Origin: Heloderma charlesbogerti
Lineage: Eukaryota > Chordata > Lepidosauria > Squamata > Helodermatidae
Assembly: GCA_026122225.1 (NCBI GenBank)
Contig: JANEZZ010002244.1
Location: forward strand, 1-64,000
Direction: 5' to 3'
Length of the DNA: 64,000 nt
Shown: in pieces, positions 1-12,400 of the stretch
How the letters are laid out: each line of letters begins with the position of its first letter
How positions within the stretch are numbered: the stretch's first letter is position 1
Notes under the pieces: generated by a model
The model's database searches: none
What the model was told of the DNA's origin: nothing
The model's input: only the letters and a program-made list of their open reading frames with translations
Translations under genes and position numbers: made by a program

Positions 1-1330
1 GAGGCACGAGAGACATGAGAGAAGAGAAAGAAATGAGAAGCGAGAGAGATAGTTGGAGAGAAGCTAAATGAGAAGGAGCAGAAGATGCTAAAGCTAGAGA
101 GAACGAGGGTGAGAGAGAGACGGAGAGCCATCGCGGAGTATTGAGTGAGAAAGAAAGAAAAAGAGACGAGTCGGATTCGTAATGCGAGGAGAAGAATGAG
201 AAGACCTGAGAGACGAGAACCTGGAGCATAGAGCGAAGAGATCGAGTCGAGAAGGAGAGAAGAGAGAATGAGAAAAGAGAGAGCGAGAGAGAGAGATGAG
301 ACCAGAGAGACGAGAGAGGTCGAATCCTGAGGACTCAGACAAACCGAAAGTGATTCCTCTGATAGAAGAAGAAGACCTGGAGAAAGAGAATGCTTTGAGG
401 AATCCTTGAGGAGGGGAAGTGGCTCTGAGAAAGTATATGAGAGGAAAGAGAGTAGAAGTAGAGATAGACTTGCAGCGAAATGAGAAAGTGAGCGAGCGAA
501 TGTAAACCTAAGTCCCGGCCCGGGGATCAAGACGAGCTAAGCGTTCGAGAAGAGAGTGAAGAAAAAGAGAGAGAGATTTGAGGAAAGAGAAGGAGATACG
601 TAGAGGTAGGAGGGGTCTAATTTCGAGCTCAGCGGAATGGGAGTAGAGAGAGAGCCATGGGAATGAGCATGAGCTTTAACCGAGAGACGATTTGAACTTG
701 AGAAGGGAGAAGGTGGGGGGGTATATCTATAAGATAATAGGCACCCTAAGCGAAAGGCGAGAAGAGGGACCCCGCCCCTCCGCTTTACCTACTGTGAGAG
801 AAAAGAGAGAGAAGCACCGAGAGTGAATGAGATAATCATATCGAGAGACGAGGGAGCGAAGAGTCAGTTATTGAGTGACGAAGAGAAGAGGAGATCGAGA
901 AGAGCCCTGAGAAGAGCGAAGAGGAGCGAAAGAGACAGGATCCGCTAAGAAGTGGGAGAAGAGAAGGAGTGAGAGAGATGAACAGAGAAAGAGAGAGAGA
1001 TCCCGGGAGATAAAAATCGGCAGTCTGAGAAGAAGAAGACTGGCGAGGAGAGAGAATGAGGGAGCAGAGGGCCGATCGTGAGAACGGAGTCTTCTCCAGA
1101 GAAGATGAGAAGAGAAACGGGAGAGACAAGAGCAGAGGCATAGAGGACGGAGAAGACTGACGACAGAGCGAGAGAGCGCAAAAGAGACGTTGAGACGTGC
1201 ACAGAGGAGAGATCGAAGAGAATAACGAGGAAGAAGAACCCGAGAAGAGAGAGAAGAAGAGACAAGGGAAGACGACGGTGAAGGATTATTTTAATTTTCC
1301 TACTATTAACTCCATGCTCCATACCCTATT

Positions 1331-1526
1331 CTCCCCCCCCCCCCCCACCCCACCCCCCCCTTATAAATCTCATGTCCTCTAGCCCACGCGTCGCTCCATG
1401 GTTGAGATTTGAAAGAGTATTGTGGACAGAACGAAAGAACAGATGCCCGATGAGAAGAGAGAGGCGAGCCCACATAGATACCCCCCCCCCCCCCCCCACG
1501 ACCCCCCCCCCACCGCCCCCCCCCCA
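1331..1526. repeat. Poly-C blocks inside the GA tract
   Basis: Cytosine runs broken by single A or G lie at 1331-1360, 1481-1497 and 1501-1526. They are the opposite base class to the surrounding purine tract; the minus strand would be G-run DNA able to form quadruplexes. Confidence 0.8.
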
Positions 1527-4500
1527 ATGAGAGACACAAGACACAAGAGAGAAGATGGAGCGAGAGAGAGACGAGGTTCGAGGAGTACTCGACTGCGAGA
1601 AGAGAGAGCAGACAAGAGGAGGACGGGCCTGCGAGCCGAGAGACGATGAATGGCCGATCACGTGAAGGACGGTCCTGAACAAGAAGTAAGAGGGAGAGGT
1701 GAGTTTGGAGAAAGACCCGGAAGAAAAGAAAGAGAGAAGAGCCGCTACGAGAGAGAGAGACAGGAGAGCCGAAAGAGAATCAGCGTTTTTAGTATGAGAG
1801 TGAGAATAGAGAAGGTACTTATTTGGAGGATTGCGAAGAGCTACGATGTGAATGCCTGAAGATAAGACGTTAAAACACAAGATCGAGGAAGAGAGAATGT
1901 GAGAGGGAACGAGAGTAGTCTCCAATTCTCTTGAGGACAAGAGACGAGAAGAGGAGAAGCTTGAAAGAGAAAGATTGAGAAGAACGCTCTCACTTTGAGA
2001 AGACGAGTCCAGTCCAATACCATAAGGTAGACCGGAAGAAGGAGATAACATTGAGAGAGCTCTAGATGAGACACAGAGAGACGAGAAGAGTGAGTAGAAG
2101 CCAGAGAAAGAAGGAGAAGAAGAACTGAAGTGGCACGGAGATATGAGAGCAGGCCTAGAAAAGTATGAGAGAGAGCATATGTCGAGTTGAAAGAGACTGA
2201 GAACACGAGGAAGGAGAGAGAACGAGAGAGAAGGAGAAATATGAGAAAGAGAATTACGAACGAAGCCAGAGAGAAGCAGCCCTCAGGAGGACCGCCACTC
2301 TTGGTGATTCCAGAAAGCAACAGAGAGGGTCTAGGGGCCCTCACAACGAGCCAGGAGCAAAAGAGAAGACCCCAGAGGGAAGTGGAGGGGTGTAGAAGAG
2401 GCATGGGTGCTATGAGGTAACGATGAGGAGAGTCCCACGAGAGGGTGAGAGAACTTGAAGGTTTTAGCTTTATCAGAAGAATAATGATACCGACGAGGAG
2501 TCTGAGAGATGAGAAGAGCCAGGAGCCCTGAGGTTGAAGGCGCTTCGAGAAGAGGAGTAAACTGGGGGAGACACTCGTAGGTGTATCAACCCATGGGGAG
2601 TGGTCCCCAGAGAAGAGACCGAGATTTCGAGAGAGAAACACTGTGTTGAGACGATTCTGAGATTATCGAACCCTCACAAAGTCACCCTTCACTTTTTATC
2701 AGTGACGGAGTTTCGAAACGAAGAGAGACAGAGACGAAGAATCGGACCCAACTGAGATAGAAAAGAGCGCCCAAGAGAAGAGAGCTGGAGAAGGAGAGTG
2801 GAACCCGAAGAAGAGAGGTTTGGAAGAGAAAGGACCACAGACGAAGAGAGAGCCGAGAGAAGACGGAGGGAAAGAGAGATGAGACGTGTGACCCCGAAGA
2901 AACGAAGAAAGCGTTTACGAGAAAGAAAGAAGGGACGGGGGAGGGACCTCTGAAAGAAGTTGAGGGAGGAGGAGACAGAAACATTTAGAGAGGGCGAGAA
3001 GAGAGAAAGAAAGAAAGAGCGGAGGAAGAACGAGAGATCTACTGTACGGAGTCCCTGAGATGATGAAGCAGAGCAAGAAGCCCGCTGTAGGAAGAAATAA
3101 ATAAAATCGAAGAGCACTCAGCACACGAGAAGAAAGTCGGATGAGAAGGTGGAAGAGAAAGAGACAGAATGCAGAGAGCAAGAGGGAGAAAACTATTGCG
3201 AGAAGCGAGAAAGGCCGAAGGTTTGGAGTCACGAGGACCGAGTAGAGCGCGAGTAGCTACAGAGAGAAGAGAAAAGACCTCACGAGAAAGAGAGAGACAG
3301 AAAGTTACGGAGTGATGTGGTCTAGGACAGAGAAGGGAGTGAGACTGCGGAGAAGGTGTTGAGAATCTACCCACCAACAAGAGGGGAGAGGAGAAGAGAA
3401 AGGAGAGAATGCATCGAGAGAGGGAGATAGAGAAGAGAATCTTGAGAGACAGAAGGCCTTCCCCTGGGCGAGATACGATTGACAACGGAAGTGGAGGGAG
3501 AGTTTGAGAGAGGGAGTTTCTGTAAATTCCGCTCTGGAATCCTCGTAGAGAGAGAAAATACGTATTCTGTGAAACTTTTGAGATAGAGTGAGACCATTGA
3601 ATTTCCAGGACGAGAGAGGATGAGATGAAGAGAAAAAGAGAGGTGAAGAAGGGGCTACGATAGAAGGAGAAGCTAGAGTGTGAAAGAGAGATGAGACTGG
3701 ACACCACTTCAAGAGCCTCTCGATCGTGAGCTGAAAAAACATACCGAGCCGCACAGTTGACGAAAGATCGACGCTCTCGAGAAGATGAAGAAGCGGTTAG
3801 CATGAGACCGTATGAGAAGAAGAAGAAGAAGAGAAGAGAAGCAGAATCGAGTCACAGGAGAAGCTGAAAGAGAGGAGAGAGAAGACAAGAGGTAGGATAA
3901 TCTGCGAGAGATGTCAGGTGCAGATGAGCCATGAAGAGATGAGCAGAATTACTAGGTAGGAGAGGAGAGAAGACGAGAGGAGAGTCCAATTGGTGAAAGA
4001 GATTACAGAGGAGAGTATGAGGGAAGAGAGAGTATGGCCTCTTGAAGGCCGATAGTGGGAGAGCTAACCGTTAGAGTGAAGCGAGGACCGGGAAAGAGCA
4101 GAGATGCAGAGAAAGAGAAGATACTGGAAGAGAATGAATATCGTAGCTTAGACGGAGAGACGAAGAGGAGAGAAGAAGAAGTACCCCGAGAGGACAGACA
4201 GAGAGAAAGAAAGACACGAGGCGGAGAAGTTGAGAGATAATCAGCGAGAGAAAGGAGGAGAAAGTAGACCGAGACAGAGCAATATCGCACCGAGAAGACG
4301 AAGAAAGAGACCCTGTAGACAGGAATATGGCGATCATGAGGCCTATCCCGAGGCAGAGGGGCGACCGAGCTCACGAGAGCAAGACTGAGCTAAAGGAGAA
4401 TACGAGATGAGAGTCGAGACCCGGCGGCTCGGGGAGCGAGACGATGAGAAAAGAGAAGGCAGAGAGACTAGAGGACGAGTAGAGAAGAGATCCCAAAAGA

Positions 4501-6274
4501 CACGCAGAGAGTTGTGCGGGATAAGAGGAGAATCCCAGTGAAAGAAATGGTAAACGGAAATGATGATGGGACGAGATTCCACAAGTAGACAGAGCAGTTC
4601 CCTTCAGACGAGTCGAGAGTACAGTCATCTAGAGAAGGAGAGGAGAGGTAGAAGAAGAAGAAAAGAAGGGTAAGGCAAAGAAAGAAGACACGAAGGAAGA
4701 AGACTAAGGGAGCAGTTAACGAAGCCCGCACTGCCCGAGGAGAAAGTGACCGAGAGAAATTTGAGAGGAAGTGATCGAGAGAGTGCTCCCGATAGGAGAG
4801 GAGAACACAAGCGAGCAAGAGTGCGCTGTTTGGCAGATGGAGACATAGACAAGGAAGGAGAAGAGGAGAATCGCACGACCGCATGAGCGAAGGAGAAGAA
4901 GAGAAAGAGACGACGACGAACCAGGAGAATGCAGCCTTATGACCCTGAAATAAGAAGAAGAAAAATCTCTTTTGAGAGCATATGAAATGAAGAAAAGGAC
5001 GAAGAAAGAAGATATCGTGAGCTATCCGTTTGAGGAGACAACGAGGAGAGAGAGGAGGAGGACGAACCGCGAGCAGAGAGAACTGAAACGAAGAAGAGAG
5101 TGAGATAGAGAAGGGAAGGGTGAGAGTATGAAGAAAAGAAGGTTGATGCGACGGAGGGAGAAGAAAAGGACGGATCAGAGGAGAGAGTAGAGACGAGGCG
5201 AGAGAAGGAGATAAGAGAGAAGAAAGAGGGAGAGTAGCACCCCGTAAGAAAGCAAGTGAATCGCGGAGAGAGTGAGCGAGCTCGATCCTAGTCTTGTACG
5301 AACTAGATTAGTCCCAACAGAAATAGACGAGTGGTCGAGAGAGAGTGTCGAACGAAGGCGCGGAAGAAAGAGAAAGCCGAGTAGACCCGAGAAGTCACGA
5401 CAAGAGAAGAATTTACGAAGACAAGAAAGGAGGAGTCTGGCAAAGAAATGACGATAGAGCTCCTGAGAAGAAAGAGAAGAAGATGAGCCTCGTCTTTTAA
5501 TTGAGATGAGGTCTGAGAGAAATCTCGTGGAGTTGAGTGCGAAAGAGATGAGAAGAAGAGAGATGCAACGAAGACGAGCCGAGAAAGAGAGCAAACGGTA
5601 GATGAGAGGTGACGAGAAGAAGCTAGGTTAGCTTGAAGAGAAGGCAGAAAGGAAGAAGAATGCGAAAGTTGAGAACCTATCATTATGTTCCGAGAGACTT
5701 TCGAGTCGCTAGCAAGAAGAGAAGAGAGAGCTTGGAGAGATGCGGAGAGGTTTTGAGACCCGTGAAATAGGAGAGAGAGTAGATAAGAGAGCAGAGAGAG
5801 GAGGAAGGACGGTAAAGAAGAAGATTGAGATGGATAAGTAGAGAAGCAGGACCTGTGCAGACGGAGCAGATCCGACATAAGACGGGGAGAGAAGGTAGTT
5901 GAGAGAGCAACATACGGTGAATACGGAGGAGACCGAAAGAGGGAAAGGAAAAGATCACGGCAGGTAGTGAACAGAACATTGTAGCCCTTTGAACCTCGCT
6001 TTGTGAGACGAGAAAGAGCGAAGAAATGATTCAGAAGGACGAGTGATTAGAGCTCCGAGCAAGGTAGCAGTGATCGAGAATGATGAGAAGTAACGAGGTA
6101 GAAACACCAACGAGAAGGAAGAGAGAAGAAGCCTGAAGCGAGAAAGAGAATAGAGAAGTGAAGATGCTAGAAGAGTAACACGTGAGATGAAGACCCCCCT
6201 GAGAAGAGAAGAGAGATCGTCACCCCCCACAACGAAAGAGAGTAGACTAGAACAGTCTGAGAAGCAATTATGTA

Positions 6275-6291
6275 CCCCCCCCCCCCCCCCC
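6275..6291. repeat. Poly-C run inside the GA tract
   Basis: A pure cytosine run of about 17 bases in purine-rich sequence, of the same kind as the blocks near 1.3-1.5 kb. Confidence 0.75.
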
Positions 6292-6775
6292 TGAACGACG
6301 ACGTGTGAGAGAAGCGAGAGTGAGTTAAGAAAGGAGCGCCCATTTAAAATGATGAGCCACCCCCTAAGCTCGAAGAGAGATGATTGAGAGGAGAAGAAAC
6401 AGAGACTGAATTGACCGAGAGGCCTGAGGAAGAAAGAAGGATAAGTGGTGAGGAGTGAGAGAAGATATCGAGAGAGACGAGAGAGGCGAGACGAAAAGTA
6501 AGAGAGAGGCAGGAGAGACAGTAGGCACGCACTTGCCTACGAGTGAAGGAGGGAGCCACACTCACACGAAGAGTGCAGAGGAGACCCACGGAGAGAGAAG
6601 CCGAAGTTGGCGGTAGCCTTCCGGAGATCGCTAAACACGGAAGACAGAGAAGAGAGGAGACTTTAATTCGAGAGCCGAGAAGATGAGAGACACGAGATGC
6701 CAGGGGAGAACCTGAGATAGGGTGTTGGTCTATATCCTGGTGAGAGACGAGAAGCTGCATGCTAGAAAAGCTGAG

Positions 6776-7234
6776 AACTCTGACTGTAAGATATTGCTGG
6801 GAAGAACGTAGAGAAAATAGATACCTGGTCTAGTTAGGAATTAGCCAGATGTGTTTACCCTGGATATTTTCTTACCCATTTACTCTTATTGTTTTGTGTG
6901 TTCATGCTACAACTATTCAGATGTTAAAACTTTTTTCCCAATAATATTACTTTTTCAGTAAACTTTTTAAAATTTTTGTTGTTTAAACCTTGTGGTCTTT
7001 TTTTCTTGTTGGACCTAAAAGCCAAATCCTGTATTACCTAAAGGTAATTATAAGAGACCTGGACAGTTTTAAGGCTTTTTGGTGGAGGCAGCCACAGGAA
7101 ATTTTAAAAAATCCACCTGGTGGCAGTGGAACAGTACCAGGAAGAGAAGGACAAACAGACGTGGTACACTCTATTTGGCATGACCTACTCATGAGCCAGG
7201 GTCCTATGACACTGTACTAGATGGAGCAGGAGGC
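6776..7234. other. AT-rich segment, possible LTR-retroelement leader remnant
   Basis: This follows the purine tract directly. A T-rich segment with an AATAAT-like word (about 6941) is followed by a TTGGTGGAGGCAGC-like string (about 7080), which resembles the region after a long terminal repeat where a primer-binding site lies. No second LTR, TG...CA boundary or coding match was found, so this is only a suggestion. Confidence 0.2.
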
Positions 7235-7385
7235 AATTGTCATATCCAGCAACCCAAACTGAAGCTTGCCAAACCTTTCTTTGTATTTGTCCAAGGATGT
7301 TGACTGATTCCACGACTTTCCTAGCGATCTTATTCCATTGTTCACGTCCCTTTATGGTAAAGAAGCATTTTCTTAATCTTGAATT
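7235..7385 (-). mobile_element. Possible CR1 LINE fragment, antisense
   Basis: The wording (ccacgactttcctagcgatc, then ttccattgttcac) resembles the antisense of CR1 3' untranslated sequence. It is short and diverged. Confidence 0.3.
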
Positions 7386-7413
7386 TCAGAAACAAATACA
7401 AAGAACTTAGAAC

Positions 7414-7665
7414 TGTCACTTGAGATGCTAGAGAAATCTTCAACAGAACCAAATGAGTTTGGATGTTTATGAATCCAACTCACAGATTCTGCAGTGGACC
7501 AACTTTTCCCCAGTAGGGCAGATTCCATGGTCTTGCAAATTTGCATAAATTCAGAAACACCCCCCCCAAAATCCAATTCCGTCGATGAGCAGACAATGGA
7601 ATGAAAGGCACCGGACAGTGCATGAAACACTGATGGAACAGATTTTACACAATCCGTACATCCTT
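7414..7665. mobile_element. Degraded hAT-type MITE, TAGGGATG family
   Basis: It shares colinear phrases with the element at 25506-25912: accaaatgagtttgga near the start, gattctgcagtggacca in the middle, and a terminal ttacacaatccgtacatcc. Both ends are mutated and no duplication is visible, so this is an older copy. Confidence 0.65.
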
Positions 7666-7762
7666 AACTGTCACACACCCTTGCTTTTTCTATAGGCTAG
7701 GGGGTGATCAAATTGTGAGATGCCCTCCCTTGGTGGTTATGGGATTATCTGAAGGTAATCTG

Positions 7763-7819
7763 TCACTGTTCCAGCAAACCTTGTTAAAAAGAGGAAAATG
7801 CAGTATAAACAAAGTAGGA
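7763..7819 (+). repeat. 57-bp segment duplicated at 10176-10232, copy 1
   Basis: It matches 10176-10232 at 56 of 57 positions (one C/A difference at the twelfth base or so) in the same orientation. The sequences on either side do not match. Confidence 0.9.
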
Positions 7820-7959
7820 TAATGTTGAGGTGCAGGTTGAGCATGAAGTAAGTGGAGCCATCTTCCTCCCACCAACAAAGATCTGATAGGTAGAATGACC
7901 CCTGGTAGTGGACCCTGACTGTTCCACATTGGATTTGTGTGATTATCCCCACCCCCCAA

Positions 7960-8239
7960 AGTGATCCTAAAACAAATAGTCTGAAATTACAGAGAAGCAG
8001 ATTTCATGTAAACACTAGGAAAAACTTCCTTACAGGCAGCAAGAGCTCTGTGACAGTGGAAAATCCTTCCTTTGAAGCTGGTGGGGTCTCATTTGCTGGA
8101 GACATTTAAGCAGAAGTGAGGTGGCCATGATCTGTCAGGGATGTTGTAGTTGCATCCTGAATTATAGATCCTGCATTGAGCAGGGGCTTGGACCAGATGA
8201 CCTCCAAGGTCCCTTTGAATTCTGTAATTCTATGATTCT
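7960..8239 (+). mobile_element. CR1 LINE 3' end
   Basis: This has typical CR1 3' untranslated sequence: the phrase tgcattgagcaggggcttgg, then gaccagatgacctccaaggt, and a terminal attctatgattct, the octamer tail of CR1. There is no coding sequence, as expected for a heavily 5'-truncated copy. Confidence 0.85.
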
Positions 8240-8699
8240 CTACACACATTGGGGATGTGTGCAAGTTCTGCATGCTTATGACAACATGTGTGACCCAGGG
8301 TATAGATGTATACAGCCCCTCAGGGAAATAAGGGAAGTACTGCAGTAATTATGTTCATATTCTCCAAATCACCACATTTAAATGATTGCCAATATGTGTG
8401 AAATGTCTGCCACAATATGTGTCCTTCAATAGCTATCTGTCTGCTGATGTACGGCATTCTTTACCACCACACCTGATTACGATGTGTTGTATTTTTATCT
8501 TCAAAGCACATGTAATGTCTTATAATTTATTATTTTACAGTCTTGATTCCCTATTTTTTATTTATAGATGATATTGTTGGTCATCTGAATAACTGAGTGC
8601 CTTTTATTCAGGTCAGGTACCCTTCCACCCATTAGCTGCTGCATTATGATAAGAATTCTACATCATCTCCATGCTTTAGAGGGCAGTAAAAATTCATTT

Positions 8700-8805
8700 A
8701 CAGTGCAATCCTACACATTTCTACAGTGCAATCCGATACATATTTATACAAGAGTTCAATGGGACTTACTCCCAGGTAAGGACATATAGAATTGCAGCTG
8801 TATAC
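8700..8805. mobile_element. Short palindromic MITE (GCAATCCTAT ... GGACTTACTCCC type)
   Basis: It begins cagtgcaatcctacac, carries gttcaatgggacttactccc, and ends gaattgcagctg. The start is partly repeated (cagtgcaatcc occurs twice). Related copies are at 42893-42992, 46160-46250 and 56803-56885. Confidence 0.65.
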
Positions 8806-8832
8806 TAAGTAAAAACTGATGCTAGATAAAAC

Positions 8833-9945
8833 CATGTCTGGGTCCAGATATAATGTGAAGCCATGGTTTCTGTTAACCCTAGTTAGAATCCAATCCATAA
8901 CTTGAGTGTACAACAGGCAAACCATGGTTTAGAGCTGCTTGTCTACTTTTGCTTCTCATCTGCTCAACACTCATCTTCCTAAATTCATTCCCATGTCCCT
9001 GGTGCAGCAGCCCCTTGTGGTGGAGCAGTGTTACTCACTGTGCTTTGCCAATGGTCTGTGAATTGAGACGTAGCAGCAAACCACAGTTAGCACTAGTGAT
9101 GTGGATTTTCCAGAAAAGTTGGAATGGGACAACTTTTCCGGAAAATGTTCCTATGCAAATCAGGCTAATTTGTGCTGGGTAATTTGCATTGGAAAATTTT
9201 CAGTATGCATCAGAAATTTTCAGATTAGTAAACATATAGCATGTTAACTTTATTTACATTTGCTAAATGAAGTTTTAGAAAGTATCCCATATTTAGTTTT
9301 TCTTCCAATACACCACACATATTTGACCTGAAGGGAAAAATTAAAGCACATTCAATGGGATTTAAATGTTGTATTATGTAGAAAAAATTATTGGAATACT
9401 TGTAAAAATTTAAAGACGTTGTTTAATTTAAGAAAAAAAAGTGCTGAAAACTGTGAGAGACTAATAAGGAACTGTTCGTGATATGCTGACAACTACCCAT
9501 CTATTTCAACAGCTTTCAACTCTCTTCCATTGAGGTTGCTGGGTACTTTTAGTTTTCCTTTCACTACTTATTACTACCCTTTCACATTGAGACATATATA
9601 TATTTCAATGACATATATGTATTCTCTCACATACTTGTTAGAAATAAGCACCTGAAAAATATTAATTACAACTTTGAAACTGCCAGTCTTGCTTAATTTG
9701 CAAATGGTGTCCTTTCAATACTAATGAACTTATGAAATCGAAACTCTGTAGAAAAACAAAGCACTGGAAAATTTTCTGGCCCACATCACTAGTTAGCATT
9801 TACTGTGCTTTGCAACCCAGCTTCAAACTATAGTCTCAGATGCTGGTTTGTCAGCCTATGTGGGCAGGCTTAGGGTCACACATTAAAACAAACTATGGTT
9901 TAGCTGAATAAACAGTGGTTTCACATTATGCCTGAACCCAGTCAG
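8833..9945. mobile_element. Palindromic MITE split by a hAT insertion
   Basis: The left arm, around 8833-8872 (gggtccagatataatgtgaa), is the inverted match of the right arm around 9912-9944 (ttcacattatgcctgaaccc). The arms are about 1.1 kb apart only because the element at 9093-9790 sits between them; without it the palindrome would be about 400 bp. Confidence 0.7.
9093..9790. mobile_element. hAT-type non-autonomous DNA transposon, perfect 8-bp TSD
   Basis: The direct repeat AGTTAGCA flanks it at 9085-9092 and 9791-9798, exactly 8 bp as expected for hAT. The ends are inverted (AGTGATGTGG near the start, CCACATCACT at the end), with further inverted GGAAAATTTTC-like words inside. It is 698 bp and AT-rich without coding sequence. 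Confidence 0.85.
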
Positions 9946-9949
9946 ATGT

Positions 9950-12255
9950 CGAGGCTAAAGCATCTTGAACCCAAGGATAAGCTGTTTTGTTTATCAAGTG
10001 GTATGTAACCCCTACAGCTTTACAGAAAGCTCAAAGCATCACTGATCTTAAAGTACAGAAACACACAAGACTATGAGGGCCTGTGGTTTTCAGCTGTAGT
10101 GCAGACTATATGCACTACAGCTGTTGCTACATTTGGATGGGAAATGCAACTTCATTGTAGAAACTTGTTTTTCTTTCACTGTTCAAGCAAACCTTGTTAA
10201 AAAGAGGAAAATGCAGTATAAACAAAGTAGGAAAAAAGCCATAATAGCATCATAACAATGGAGAGCTGAATCATCTCGTCTTCTGGTATTTGCCTGTGAT
10301 TTTTCAAAGTACTAAGTTTCTCTATTAAAAAGACATGGAGATCTTGTTTTACAGCATATTTGAAACACACAGAAAAATGCTACATGCTGAGCAATGAAAT
10401 TGAATTTTTTTCCCTACTCTTGAAAGAGACCTATCCATTTCATTCACATCTGCCATATTTTTAAGTAAAAAAACAATAGGCATCTACAAAAATATTTTGG
10501 TAAAATCCATGGAAGTCCACAGGGGTCCTGAAACCCAGAGAGATATTTCTTCCAACCTTCACATGAATAACTCATCCATTGCTCCTATTCTTATTTAGCT
10601 CAAATGAAATAATAGCAAGGAGATGCAGAAAACCTATTTTCTGTTCTTCCCAATACTTCACACTTGTTATAAGGCTATTAATAAAAGCAAAGCATTCTCT
10701 GCATTAAAGATTACAGGGCACAGGCAGTTATATCTTGGTAGGTACCTAAATATTTACAAAACATTGTAATTGAGAAGCTGTTCATTGATTACAGAAAGCT
10801 TTTGTCCTGAAAAAAGATAGATTAGATTATTACAGTATGTAGGGAAAGCAATCATCTCCACCCCCACCTCCCAAAGACAGTGATTTTGCCTTTAAAATGG
10901 TCATCTTGTTTCCAGGACATTAAAGTCATTATTTTAAGGAGGAAAGCATCTAGCTTAAGATAGAAGTTACATGAAGGAAAGAATATTTGAGATAACCTGG
11001 TCACAATGTGCCTCCGGTATATCAAGAAGTACATTGTTCAAGCCTTGAACTGGGGAAAGACCGAAGCAAAACCTAGAGATTAAGCATCTGAGAGCCATGT
11101 CCAAGGCTTTGGGTTGTTGTTGTTCTTAAATACACTGGCTTCAATTTTCATAATTGTGTCATAATGTGTGCGAGTACCAATTAAGAAAGGTTACACAGTT
11201 GTACACTTTATCGCTGAGTCTTGTGTTCATCTGACAGGCTCCCAGAGTTTGGAAGTTAAGTAGCTTGGTGGGACCAAAGATGGGCTGGGCAACAGCAGAG
11301 TGAAAACAACCTTAGCCCACAGATAGATAAGCTTGCCTAGAAGAAGAGAGGAAAGGAAAAAAGAACAGACCCCTGTAGACCCTGCCCCCAATGTCACGTC
11401 CCCTGGCTGGTCCCACCACTGACATCTGTGTGTTGAGTGCCGACATCTGCAAAGGAACCTGTATGCATAAGCAGCTGCTTGAGTGTAGGGGATCCATGTG
11501 TTCGGGATGCCCATTTCACCATATGAGTGCCATACATGTGAGTTACGTGTGAGCAAGGCTAATAAGTTAAAAAAAGAACAACATTAGAATACTCAAGAAA
11601 AAAAATCTTTCACCTGTCAAGTGTCTCAGAGTCTGTTCCACTCCTTGCAAGTGAGGAGCTGTAGCAATCCAGGAGGTAACTCAGCTCTTACGCTGTTATT
11701 CTCCAACTATTCGATCAGCTAATCTGTAATGTGCTTGAGACTGGGACCACAGCCCAGGATTGCAATCTAGAGCTTTAAAACTGCTGAACTGTCAGGATTT
11801 CAGCTTGCACTTCTAGAGGCAGTTCCAGTAGAATTAATCTGCTCTTCTTTTTTCTCTCTTCAGCTAGTTTGCCCAGCTTCTCATGCTGGCTCTTGAGAAA
11901 TGGATTGCCAGGCAGCTTGATGAGTCTTCTCTGAAGAGTGATCCACTTCTCCGTCTAATGATTTTGCTATCAGCAGTTCTGTTATTTCAGCAAGCAACCA
12001 GAGGAAAGCCCTCAACCCATATAAAACTTTCAATACAACCCCTCTTTGCTTTCTCTGGTTTTGTTTAGTTATGAAGAGGTAGTTTAGGCCTTCCTCAGGC
12101 TGATTCTCCTCTAGAATGCTAAGCTAAACTCCAAATATCTCAAACATCTTTCTAAAACCTTATGGATGGCAGCATACTGCACCCTAATCCAATGCCCATG
12201 GTATGCAAATAGAGACCTCCTGAGGCCAGATTCCATGCAGTAATAGTACCTCTTC
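9950..12255. other. AT-rich sequence without recognised features
   Basis: Apart from the duplicated 57-bp segment at 10176-10232 I see no gene, repeat family or RNA here. Open frames are short and lack any family signature. Confidence 0.5.
10176..10232 (+). repeat. 57-bp segment duplicated at 7763-7819, copy 2
   Basis: This direct copy of 7763-7819 carries one mismatch. The upstream and downstream flanks differ, so the match is bounded on both sides. Confidence 0.9.
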
Positions 12256-12263
12256 CTTTAGAT

Positions 12264-12400
12264 CAAGGGTGGGCAACTTGTAGCCCTCCAGACGTTGCTG
12301 GACTGCAACTCCGATAATCCCTCACCATTGACTATGCTAGCTAGGGCTGGTAGGAATTGCTTCCAACAACATCTGGAAGGCCACAAGCTGCCCACCCCTC
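12264..12400. mobile_element. Short palindromic hAT-like MITE (AGCCCTCCAGA type)
   Basis: The inverted ends read caagggtgggcaacttg and caagctgcccacccctc, and the body is a palindrome around ctagggctggtaggaattg. The flanks CTTTAGAT and TTCTAGGT could be a decayed 8-bp duplication. Relatives are at 14135-14258, 31469-31563 and 53637-53771. Confidence 0.75.

Larger units (their letters stand above)
1..6775. repeat. Degenerate GA-rich (purine) low-complexity tract
   Basis: The plus strand is overwhelmingly G and A, built from shifting GAGA, GAAG and AGAG words without a long perfect run, and the window starts inside it. CpG (cgag, gacg) recurs two or three times per 60 bases in the lines I counted, far above the rest of the window. 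It ends abruptly near 6775, where ordinary AT-rich sequence begins. Minus-strand open frames here are Ser/Leu/Phe/Arg-rich translations of TCTC repeats and are not genes. It could be a decayed GA satellite, or a GA array recorded from error-prone reads; the excess CpG favours the second. Confidence 0.85.

Noticed and set aside
94..6760. Many minus-strand open frames rich in Ser, Leu, Phe and Arg
   Set aside because: They are translations of TCTC-type repeats of the purine tract; there is no domain, no splice signal, and they overlap in several frames.
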